64,000 nt of DNA from the NCBI GenBank assembly GCA_007570785.1, contig ML664161.1, positions 4,647,910-4,711,909 of the forward strand. Reading direction: 5' to 3'. Shown in pieces: positions 54,532 to 64,000 of this stretch (positions are counted from its first letter, which is position 1; each line of letters begins with the position of its first letter). The position numbers and the translations under genes were made by a program. This DNA comes from Antilocapra americana (taxonomy: Eukaryota; Chordata; Mammalia; Artiodactyla; Antilocapridae). The notes below the pieces were generated by a model. The model did no database searches and was not told the origin of the DNA. It worked only from the letters and a program-made list of their open reading frames with translations.

Positions 54532-54830
54532 ACAGTGTTGTGTGGGTGTCTGCTGTGCTATTTGTATACATGTATCTTCTCCCTCCTGAACTTCTCTCCC
54601 ACCTGCCCAACCCCACCCCACCAGGTTATCACAGAGCACAGAGCTGAGCTCCTTGTGCTATAAAGCAGCTTCTCACCAGCTATCTGTTTTACACATGGTA
54701 GTGTATGCATCATAATGCTACTCTCTCAATTTGTCCCACCCTCTCCTTCCCATGTCCACAAGTTCATTCCCTGCATCTGTGTCTCTGCCCTGCAAATAGG
54801 TTTATCAGTACCATTTATTTTATATCAAAC
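54532..54830 (-). mobile_element. Older ruminant L1 3' fragment, antisense
   Basis: gagctccttgtgctataaag, cagcttctcaccagctatct, acatggtagtgtatgcatca and tgcaaataggtttatcagta follow the antisense 3' region of older bovine L1. Confidence 0.75.
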
Positions 54831-55394
54831 TTGAGAGAGAATAATAATAATAAGCTACCATGTGTCCATTACTGAATTTCAGAAATATCAACATTTTGTG
54901 ATTTTTGTCTCAATAGTTTTGTGATTTCTGTCTCAACACCTCCCTATTTTTCTTCAGATAACACATTCTCCTAGTTTGCTTTTCATTCCTCTGGGACCTG
55001 CTTCTCAGTATTTTCTTTAAATTGTTGGTTTCCCCTTACAGGCAACCACTCCCATAGCTTTATTTACCAACTCCTAAATTCATATATCTGGCTCAGATAC
55101 CTGTGAGGGAGAATACTAAACTCGATGTGACTGAATGTAACACATCATCTTTTATAGTCTCCTCAGTTCAGTTCCTCATTTCATGCCTCAAGAAATGATA
55201 TATCTGTCTAATTATTCATTCCAGAAACAGAGATATGATTCTTAATAATCCTCCCTTTCACAATAAATTATCAAATTACTCAATCCAGTCTCCTAAACAC
55301 TTTTCAAATATGTCTACTTCTTTCCATCTCCATTGTCAACACAATAAACACTGTCTGATGAAATGTAACATAATCCATATATGCAAGTCACCCA

Positions 55395-55680
55395 TATAAT
55401 TTTATATTTTCTAGTAGTTAAAAAGGTAAAAAGAAACAGATGAAATTAAATTTAATAAGATACATTAACTCAGTATATCCAAAGTATTCTCATTTTAACA
55501 TGTAATGAATATAAAATATTAATACAATGTTTACATTCTTTTTTACCTTACTAGTTCTTCTGAATCTGATGTGTACTTTATACTTACAGCACACTGTCAT
55601 TTGGACAAATCACATTTCACAAGTGCTCAGGAGCCACCTGTGGCTAATGCCTCCCATATCAGACTGAGCAACTCTAGTCC
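55395..55680 (+). repeat. Diverged repeat, copy 1 of an unassigned family
   Basis: Shares with 62430-62676 the blocks ctagtagttaaaaaggt, tatccaaagtattctcattt, taacatgtaatgaatataaa and gtgctcaggagccac. It looks like an old mammalian DNA-transposon-type repeat; name not assigned. Confidence 0.55.
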
Positions 55681-55699
55681 AACCTCTGACCATCTCTTT

Positions 55700-56365
55700 T
55701 TGTAGGGTTTGTTAATGAGCTTCAACCATATCCACTTGGTACCCTTTCAGTTCATTCTTTATGGGAAGCCAGAGTAATTTTTTCTCAGTGCAAAACTGCT
55801 TTATGAGTAAGCTTAAATCCTTTAGTGACTTTCCATTTTTCACTTTGGCTAAAGTTTGAAACTTTCAACATAACCCACCACAGTTTCTATAATCTGATCC
55901 CATTTGATATCTCCAATCTGTGTATTTCAAAGTTTTTTTTTTTTCATTTCATAGCCTTCATACAAGCTTGAAATATTTTTTCTCCTTAATTCTTAAAGCA
56001 TAACTTACAGAAATTTTCTTTGATACCCTTTTCTTCTTGCTTCCCCCAGAACAGTTTAAAAATCCAATTACAGAGCCTTACCACATTCAGTACCTTTATT
56101 TTATGGCAGAAATGATTATGTTATTAATTGTTCAATGTAGGCCTCCTATTATTTTTTTGTGTTAGTTTTGGCAGGCACTGCACAGCATGTAGGATCTTAC
56201 TTTTCCAACCAGGGATGGAACCCATCCATGGAACCCAACCCCTGCACTGGGAGTGCAGAGTCTCAATCACTGGATGACCAGGGAAGTCCCAGGCCTCTTA
56301 TTTTTGCTCATCTTTATTTTCTGGCATCAATAACAATGTTTAGCAGTGAATAAATAAATATTGAA
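55700..56365 (+). repeat. L2 LINE fragment split by a CHR SINE
   Basis: 55700-56138 (aatcctttagtgactttcca, tctataatctgatcccattt) and 56303-56365 (aatgtttagcagtgaataaa) read as one L2 3' region. Confidence 0.6.
56151..56290 (-). mobile_element. CHR-type SINE fragment, antisense, with target duplication
   Basis: gcaggcactgcacagcatgt, aaccagggatggaacccatc and ggatgaccagggaagtccc. Flanks aggcctcctatt (56139-56150) and aggcctcttatt (56291-56302) differ at one base. Confidence 0.85.
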
Positions 56366-56730
56366 TGTGTGACTTTGACCCTCTTAGCGTTATTCAAGAG
56401 AATAATGAGAAAAAGTCAAGGTTGCCATGATTGGATTAGATCAATTGACATCCCTGGGCTAGGGGATGGACTCTTCTTCCTTAAGCATAAACCTACTCCA
56501 TTCAGGAAGAAAATTAATGTTCTGTAAGACGAAAAAGAGAAAAGAGGTGGCTACTGGGTAAGCCACCAATATCATCTAATAGAATTTCCAATTTACCTTT
56601 GTGATAGACTGCTCACCTACTTTGGCTTGCATCAGCACTGAGAAAAACAGAGAGCCATCTGGAGATAAATTTGTGGATGGGGTTTTTTGTTTTGAGCTGT
56701 AAAAATAAAGAGGAAGAAATACTATTTTTG

Positions 56731-57060
56731 TCAGGGTTCACCAAAGACACAAAACCAATAGGATATATAAAGATACATAAAGAGATCTATTATAAGAATT
56801 GATTCACATGGTCATGGAGCCCTAGAAGTCCCACAGTCTGCTATCTGCAAACTGGAGAACCAGGAAAGCTGATGATATAATACAATTTGTGTTTAAAGAC
56901 CTCAGAACCAAGAGCTATGATTTCAAGCACAGGAGAAGATGAACATCCTAGCTCAAGAAGAAGGAGAGAGAATTTGCCCTTCTTCTGCCTTTTGTCCAGT
57001 CAAAAAGGGACTAAGGGCATCCCTTAATCCAGTCAAGTGGACACATAAAGTTAACCAACA
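56731..57060 (+). repeat. Old mammalian repeat, same family as part of 32957-33129
   Basis: gtcagggttcaccaaagaca, accaataggatatataaaga, catggagccctagaagtccc, caggagaagatgaacatcct and gtcaagtggacacataaagt. A widespread placental repeat; subfamily not assigned. Confidence 0.6.
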
Positions 57061-57181
57061 TACATGAATTATTAACCATTATTCACAAAGATTTTCTTGC
57101 ATCATTGTATTTGGTCCTCCCAATAATTCTGGACAACTTCATTCACTTGGTATTATTACTATTATGCCTAATTTATAAAAG

Positions 57182-57311
57182 GTTAAAGTGAAAATCACTC
57201 AGTTATGTCCGACTCTTTATGAACCCATGGACTATAGCCCACCAGGCTCCTTTGTCCATGGAATTCTCCAGGTAAGAATACTGGAGTGGGCTGTCATTTC
57301 CTTCTCCAGGG
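57182..57311 (-). mobile_element. Truncated Bov-tA SINE, antisense, with exact target duplication
   Basis: Covers only the SINE 3' half (gtgaaaatcactcagttatg to cctttctccaggg-like end). Exact 12-nt flanks aatttataaaag at 57170-57181 and 57312-57323 show that it was 5'-truncated on insertion. Confidence 0.92.
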
Positions 57312-57442
57312 AATTTATAAAAGAGAAGTCCCAAATCAGGAGGATTCGGTGATTTGTCCAAGGGAATTTGGCGATTAGATGCTATGACTTAAAGAGGGAT
57401 ACAAGTGACCTTATTCCCAAATCAAGACTCTTTCCCCTACAC

Positions 57443-57607
57443 CAGGGGTTCTCAGTATCACCCTATTAAACAACTTACTTAGTAAATCAAATTCTTGGGT
57501 CCCATCCCCAACTAAAGAATCAGAAACTCTGGGAGTCCAGCACAGCAACCTGTATTTAACAAGCCTTCCAGAGGATTCTGATGCATGCTTAAGTTTGAGA
57601 GTCACTT
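57443..57607 (+). repeat. MER5A-type DNA transposon fragment
   Basis: caggggttctcagtatcacc at the left and ttaagtttgagagtcact at the right resemble the MER5A ends; the interior has cttgggtcccatccccaact and gaatcagaaactctggga. Confidence 0.7.
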
Positions 57608-57990
57608 AGAACACGCTACTGCCCACATTTCCTGCTCCCAAGTTGATCAAAGTTTTTTCTAGTTATTTTATGATTTAGAAGAAGAAAAACACTGCTGTCC
57701 TTGGAGATGAACCCAAGAGGTCTTCATATGGACACTTGTGTACATCATAGGAAGCCAAAGTTGTATTTACCCTACTTTCAGATTCAAAGGGCTCTTGAAA
57801 TTAAGAATCTATCCAATAGACTACTTTCCCAAGGTTACATTCCTGAATTAAATGACTAGTGGCCAGTTATTCCCCATATATAGCTCAAGTTAAATTTTTA
57901 TGTGAGCAGACAAGGAGAGCTAGGAAAAATGTTTCAGAGAACTTATTTTCTTTTACTTAACAATGAGCAACATTAAACTCTCTCCTCTGC

Positions 57991-58458
57991 CAGAGAAGGA
58001 GAAATATTGTATGACATCCCTTCTATGTGGAATCTAAAAAGAAATGATACAAATGAACTTACTTACAAAACAAAGGGACTCACAGACTTAGAGAATGTAC
58101 TTATGATTGCCAGCTGCAGAAGGGATAAGTTAAGGACTTTGGGAAGGTTAGGTACACACTGCTTTACTTAAAATGGATAACTAACAAAACCCTATTGTAT
58201 AGCACATGGAACTCTTCGATGTTACGTGACAGACTGGATGGCAGAGGGGTTTGGGGGAGAAGGGATACATGTAGATGTATGGCTGAGCCCTTTCACCATT
58301 CACCTGAAACTATCATGACATTGTTAATTGCCTATACCCCAATACAAAATTAAAAATTTTAAATAAAAAATCCATAAGATCCTCCTTTAAAAGAATTTGT
58401 ACTATTAACTTACTATCTTGATTAAAGGTACTGTAATTATATGGGAAGAAAAAAAAAC
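57991..58458 (+). mobile_element. 5'-truncated ruminant L1 with apparent 3' transduction
   Basis: L1 3' UTR (catcccttctatgtggaatc, agcacatggaactcttcgat, cacctgaaactatcatgaca) ends in an A-rich stretch at about 58344-58370. About 78 nt of non-L1 sequence follow, with ATTAAA at 58421-58426 and a second poly(A) at 58449-58457. Exact 16-nt target duplications aaactctctcctctgc lie at 57975-57990 and 58459-58474. Confidence 0.9.
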
Positions 58459-59014
58459 AAACTCTCTCCTCTGCTGAAATGAAAGCCCTTCACTTTCTAG
58501 TTTTCATATTCTTCTATGACTGAAACTTTTGTTTTTTACCACAACTGGCAATGTTTTCTGCTTCTTAAAAAAAAAAACCAAAAACATTTCAGGGACTAAT
58601 AATCATCTCTGACAAAGACGCTCTAATTTGAACACAAGATAAATTTTTCTTCATCCAACTTTTCCTTTCTTTTTCATATTTTCAGAACCACAAGAATCCT
58701 AACCCATAAATCATGGGCTTACACCTTGTGTACTAGCTAATCTCCACCTTTCCAGCGTATTTTGTGAGAATAAAAGGAATCATAGATGCAGGGTCAATTT
58801 CAGGCCCAGTGGATATACTGGGGAGTCTGTCTCCCTCTCCTAGTTTTGGGACCCTGGTCACTCTGCTGGTAATCACCTGGCCATAATATTATTCACAGGC
58901 TTCTGCTATTGCTGGATTTTCTGAGTCCTACTCTGTCTTACTTTATCATACTTTCTCCCCGACAGCACATCTCATACCTTGGATCCTCTTAACTTTTATC
59001 TCCACTCAAGGAGA

Positions 59015-59345
59015 AAGCACTGTGCTGACTTTGAAGTCAGCTGATGACCTTGAACAAGCTACTTAGTCCTTTAGTTCTTCCCCTATGAAATGGGCATATG
59101 CAGTGGTTCTCAAAATGTAGGGTACCTTAGCATTACCTGGAGGGCTTGAAAAAGCGAAAACAGAGTGCTGGGCTCTCCATAGAGATTCTGATTCAGTAGG
59201 TCTAGGGCAAGGCCTAAGAGTATGCATTCTACAAAGGTCCCAAGTGATGCTGATGCTGCTTTTCTAGATCCCACACTTTGAAAATCACTGAAATAATGTC
59301 ATTAGGATGAGAAATATTGTTTATAAAGTGCTCAATTCAAAGTAA
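59015..59345 (+). repeat. MIR SINE split by MER5A
   Basis: Left 59015-59100 (tgaccttgaacaagctactt, cctatgaaatgggcatatg) and right 59291-59345 (ataatgtcattaggatgaga, tttataaagtgctcaattca) form one MIR. Confidence 0.65.
59101..59290 (+). mobile_element. MER5A nonautonomous DNA transposon, complete ends
   Basis: Begins cagtggttctcaaaatg and ends cactttgaaaatcactg, the inverted terminal repeats of MER5A (hAT-Charlie group). The interior has gattctgattcagtaggtct and gtgatgctgatgctgctttt. Confidence 0.88.
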
Positions 59346-61117
59346 CCACCTCGTGAATGTTACCCTCCTGTCCTCCACCTCTACATGTCCTCAGTCTACA
59401 TGTCCTCAAAGCAAAGGAAATAGATGATAAAAATGAATTAATGACATTGAGCTAAATGCAATTATCTCTGGGCTAGGCTTTTCTGGAAGCAAACCAAAAG
59501 AGATATTTCTGTGGAAAGAAACCAAAGAAGATATTTTAAGTAAATGAATCTTTAGAAGCTATTAATAAATACTGGCAAGGGCATCAGACAAAGGACATTC
59601 TTATACATCATTAGTAGAAAAAAATGAATGTAATTTTAGAAGTTGATTTGGTAGTATCTGCCAAAATGTGAAAGATGCATATCTTTTGATCCAGCATTTC
59701 AATTCTAGAAACATATCCTTCAGAAAGACACATGAATGCACAGGAATATAGTGCAACATATTTGCACAACAGCTTCTAAACTCAAGAAATGTAATTTTTT
59801 TCCCTCTAAGTCAACTTGATTTTTACTTCAAGCCCATTGCACCATGTGGCAAAAATAAATCTAATTCATTTCAAGATTCATTTCCTGACATTTTTCTGGA
59901 ATTGCATCTGAGAATCAGGAAGCATGCAGAGCAAAGAGGGGTTGGGGTATGTGTGGATACTTGGCTTTTTGTCATAATCCAGCCATGCTGTCATCTTCTG
60001 ACTTGGCCATCTTTCTATTGGTACTTGGTAGATTTTATGCACAGATGTCTGCTCCCTTATCACAAGATTTCCTCCTTGTGGTCCCATCCTGCCTGCTGCT
60101 TCTACAACCCCCATACAAGATGCCAGACACTTTGGGGAGGCTGGGACCCTCATTCCTTTGATGCTAATTTCAGATGCTTGGGACATTCTGATGTTTTGGT
60201 GTCTCATAAATTCTGAGATTATCTGGGGGATCTAATCAACTACATAACTATTTATTTCAGTCCTGCTAATAAAGTAGATTTATAAAGTTCAACTGCTAAT
60301 ATTCAGTGTCACAGATTACCATTTGAAATCTTGAATTACTTTTAGTTTTTATCAAATACTAAAGAAAAGAAAATAACCATTTCGATGGTGAAAAATCTTG
60401 TTTTCAACACAAATCCCAGATGTGAGCCACCCTTAATCAGTGACTCAGTGATTATAACTTAGCAACATGTAAGGCTGTGTTAACTATATTTAGCTTTATT
60501 TTTGTATGCATTGAAATGAGCCTCTGATGGTCAAAATAGTTTTATGTTTTCAAAATGATAGCAGCTGTTTATTTTTAATTTTGAGAATAATTTGGGGAGC
60601 TATGTACTCTACCTTTTGCCCAAAAGACAGAAATGACTTCACTGTTTAGATGCAGAAAGAAATATTCAACCAATGCTACTTGGAATAGACTTCTTTAAAG
60701 CATATTTTGATTGTGTAACTGTTCTGAACTAAACTTGGCTTGCCAAGTTTCTGACTGTTATGTAACCTCTGAGAAAATATTCAATACAAAAGTAAGAAAT
60801 AAAGAAAGAATTAAATAAAAGACAATAATGTTGCAGCATTTCAGCATATGCATTTTTAAAGCACACATAATGTGCCAGATGTTGCAGATTCAAAGATAGA
60901 TTGAATACAGTTCCTGTCAATGAGATCTCAGACTAGTTCGGGAGATAATCAAGTAACAGAAGATTCCATCAAATAATAAATACAAACTACAGAGCCAAAT
61001 AATGTTTATCCTATCTGAAGAAAAGCTTCACAGTGGAGGCAATATTTAAGCTGCGATGGAAGAGACACATATTCAAGAAGCAGGGACAGAATTTTTCAAG
61101 ACAAAAGTATCTTATTT

Positions 61118-61240
61118 ATTAGACTATTAGCTCTGTGTTGAAAGGAAATATATTTAATTTATCTACTACATCCTTAATGCCTAGAAGAGTGCTTGGATGC
61201 ATAAGAGATGATATACATTTATTGAATGAATGAAAACATG
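61118..61240 (+). repeat. L2 LINE 3' end
   Basis: tattagctctgtgttg, ccttaatgcctagaagagtg, then atttattgaatgaatgaaaa resemble the L2 3' terminus. Confidence 0.6.
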
Positions 61241-62429
61241 ATTTTAAGCAAAAATGAGCAGTTCCTGGTGATTCTCTCTGGTTAAAGCAGAAAGATTGGT
61301 GTTAATAGATGAGAGGCTAAAAAGTTGGGTATGGACCAAATTCTATAACTGTGGTCTTCTAAGGAATTACAGTTTTATCTCCCAGACAGTGGGAAATCAT
61401 TAATAGCCTTTGAGTAGGACAATGACACAAGTGAGTCTGTAGTAGAATGTTAGGACTAGCGCTGTGCTTGGGACTAGATTTCATAACTGAGAACCAATGT
61501 TAAGTACTTCACATTATAAAAAGAACAATGATTCAGGCAACAGGTTTTACCTCTACCTCCCTTGATCATCACCTCCCTTCCCACACATGCATACAAGCAG
61601 CACTGGGAAAATGAACAGAGGGAGTACAGCATTCTTGGTGAGATGGAAAGTCCCCTCCCTTGGCCAGGATGCCTGGTCAACCTATAGCCTCTGCTCCCTC
61701 CTGTAGCCTCCATGGCTGTTTTTAGGAAGCCATGAGAATCCAAGTGGTCCTCTTATATTCTTTCTGAGGGCCATGGGACTTGGGAATGGCTTCTTTCCTT
61801 TGACTTTTCTTTACAGGAAAATTACAGAACAGTCTCTTTTTCTAGGCAAACTATTATAGCAAGCATCCTGCTTTCATGCATTTCTAGACTAAAAAGAGAG
61901 ACCAGTTTGCATGTTTCAATCCAAAACTCACCTTCAATCTTCCCCAATGATTCTTTTACCACACTCTCCCATGTATTCTGATGCCCCACCAGTGTGGTGC
62001 TAAGATCCTGTAACTGATCAAACACTCATCCAGGAATAGAAGCAAAATATGTAGCTTTGTCTCTTGCAGTGACCTTCAAGCTTTAATTTCCACCTCCTAC
62101 TTTCAAGCCTTATCACTTGGCTTGAAAGTGGATGAGATATACATGTAGGAAGGAGAGGCTGAAAGCCCTTTTCTACAAACATTGCCCTTGGGGAGTGTAT
62201 TGCTTGGTTGAAGTTGGGATTGTAGAAGAAATTGTTCCCCCACATCCTAATTCAGAGGGTTGTTTAGCCCAGTTTCTGGCTGCTGTTTTTGGAATGTGGG
62301 GCTAGATAGCACTTTTCCTTATCTGTAGGTCTTAGAAGCCAATTTCAGGGCAATCGGAAAAGTTTCACTCAATATTCAACATTGTTTTCCCCAAAAAGTA
62401 TAAAGTAAGCCACTTAGGCAATTCTATAT

Positions 62430-62676
62430 TTTTCTAGCAGCCATATTAAAAAGGTGAAGAGAAAGAGTTTGGAATTAATTTTATAACATACTTCACCCCA
62501 GCTTATCCAAAATATATTTCAACATGTGATCAATATAAAATATTAATTTAAATAGTTTTTATTTATCATACTGTCTTCAAAATCTAGTGTGTATTTTATA
62601 GTTGCAGGACCATTTAAATTTGAGTTAGACTCATTTCAGTGCCCAGGAGCCATTTTAGACAACTCTGTTATAGATT
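62430..62676 (+). repeat. Diverged repeat, copy 2 of an unassigned family
   Basis: ctagcagccatattaaaaag, tatccaaaatatatttcaac, atgtgatcaatataaaatat and gtgcccaggagccat parallel 55395-55680 in the same orientation. Confidence 0.55.
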
Positions 62677-63284
62677 ATCTTGTGAGGAAAACTAACAATG
62701 GTTTTTTACCGCTCATAGAATAAATCCAGCTTTCTGTTACAAACATGTTTGTATTTTAGACAATTTTTCTGAAGGGTGAAGGGGCAGGCACCTTGCCTTA
62801 TCACAGGCTTGGAGATTTCACCCTCTTAATATGTCCTTACCTATTAATCAATTATATAGAAACTCAGCTGTTTTAAAATATCCTTTAAAAAATTTTTTTT
62901 CTAACTCAGGTTATTGCTCAATTAACCAGTGAAAAATATCTATAATAAGTTTTCTTTGAACTTTGTATCACAACTTTCAGAAAGAAACTGACGAAATTTA
63001 CTATCTCTTAAAACACAAATCAAGCTTTTCTTCCATGAAGGCAGCTCAATATAGCTCTTTGCAGATGGATGGGTCTATTTCAATGGCCAGGTAATCGAAC
63101 ACAGGCTTGATATGCCCCATCTGTTCTGTTTCAGATTTATTTCTTCAGACAGAGCAAGAAAGAATCAAAAATCAGAGGTAAAATTGAAGTTATTACTTTT
63201 TAGATATTTTTTTCCTGTTTTTTTGGTTTGGCAGCTTGCCTCATTCCACAGAGACTTTATGAGGTATACTTATGTCTTAAATTT

Positions 63285-63365
63285 TTGAAGGTGAGAACTG
63301 TGGTCTAATCTGTATTCTATGGGTTACCTAGCACACAGAGTGTGCCCAATAAATATTAAACAGGA
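63285..63365 (+). repeat. L2 LINE 3' end remnant
   Basis: gtgagaactgtggtctaatc, ttacctagcacacagagtgt, then gcccaataaatattaaacag resemble the L2 terminus. Confidence 0.6.
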
Positions 63366-64000
63366 AGACTTTATTGAACCACTCTACACCATACACTTCC
63401 TAGTTCATCCTTCGTGCCAGCTTCTAGGGCAGAATCATTATGAATAGATGGGTGGTTGGATAGATTAATGAGAGAATTTATTTGATAGTTTGCTGCCAAA
63501 ATTTTGCTACCTATAATTAAATCATATTTCTTGGTCTTCTCCCATAAGTCACAAGGAGAATACCTTCACTTATATTAATAAAAAGCCTAAGTCTGTATAA
63601 ATACAGAGTAAGATCCTTGTCTGCAAATTTTAAAGGAAGTTAAAGCCCAGTAAACTCCATTTCCATCAACCCGTATAACTAGAACCCCCTAAATGACCTT
63701 CTGGCACCTCAAAATCAAAATACTTTAATGATGTCAGGATATGTGGAAGTCAATAAAATATTGACTTCCAGTTATTCGATACTGAATTATGCTCAGTGTA
63801 GTTTTAATGCTGAAAGGATTTTATTTCTCCAAAGCTATTAATTTATTAAATTCACTGATTTTAAAATATTTTATAGAATACCTATTATCTTCCAAGCATT
63901 ATTTCCAGATCTGGACAATAGATAAAAATTCCTGCTTTAAGCAAGTTTACAATCTATTGGAATACTTAATTTAATAGGTACTCAATTAAAATATTTAAAA

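Larger units (their letters stand above)
36222..64000. other. Downstream intergenic region, no gene recognised
   Basis: About 28 kb after the SERPINI1 poly(A) site. Open frames here are short, lack splice-supported continuity or protein-family motifs, and many lie inside SINE, BovB or L1 copies. Stretches with no recognised element include 36222-37494, 38453-39019, 41766-45287, 48000-50397, 50626-54165, 59346-61117, 61241-62429 and 62677-63284. In human the region downstream of SERPINI1 is also gene-poor up to GOLIM4. Confidence 0.65.

Noticed and set aside
59878..60216. Overlapping open frames of 104-109 codons on both strands
   Set aside because: Sense and antisense frames coincide without motifs; this looks like a chance open region in the intergenic part.

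Overview
The window is vertebrate nuclear DNA from a ruminant, most likely a bovid such as cattle. The evidence is dozens of ruminant-specific retroposons: tRNA-Glu-type Bov-tA SINEs, a Bov-A2 dimer, BovB (RTE) LINE 3' ends and ruminant L1. These sit on older mammalian MIR, L2, MER5A and CHR copies. No prokaryotic, phage or CRISPR feature is present, and most long open frames are chance frames or repeat frames.

One protein gene is well supported: SERPINI1 (neuroserpin) on the + strand. Eight coding exons (7671-7920, 8949-9179, 10887-11081, 14165-14369, 20631-20728, 34059-34145, 35575-35664, 35893-35969) join at GT-AG introns with consistent phases. They total 1233 nt, which is 410 codons plus stop, the usual neuroserpin length. 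The first coding exon follows a splice acceptor at 7651-7652, so the noncoding first exon and the promoter lie upstream of the window. In mammals that promoter is shared head-to-head with PDCD10. The 3' UTR ends near 36221, after an AATAAA at 36195-36200.

Layout: 1-7652 is the 3' part of intron 1, with an antisense L1 5' UTR fragment, two BovB ends and SINEs. 7653-36221 is the gene body, with large introns 5 and 6 full of repeats. 36222-64000 is about 28 kb of downstream sequence in which I see no conserved coding exon, only repeats and unassigned AT-rich DNA.

The most interesting structures are records of retrotransposition. There is a 5'-inverted (twin-primed) L1 in intron 4. There is also a 5'-truncated L1 at 57991-58458 that appears to have carried about 78 nt of 3'-flanking DNA, with its own ATTAAA signal and poly(A), between exact 16-nt target-site duplications. 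Other examples are internally deleted Bov-tA copies that keep target duplications, a SINE with an internal inverted segment, and several repeats nested in older ones. In the protein, a cysteine at position 340 and an all-alanine P12-P9 hinge differ from the human sequence as I know it. I found no new gene system and do not claim one.
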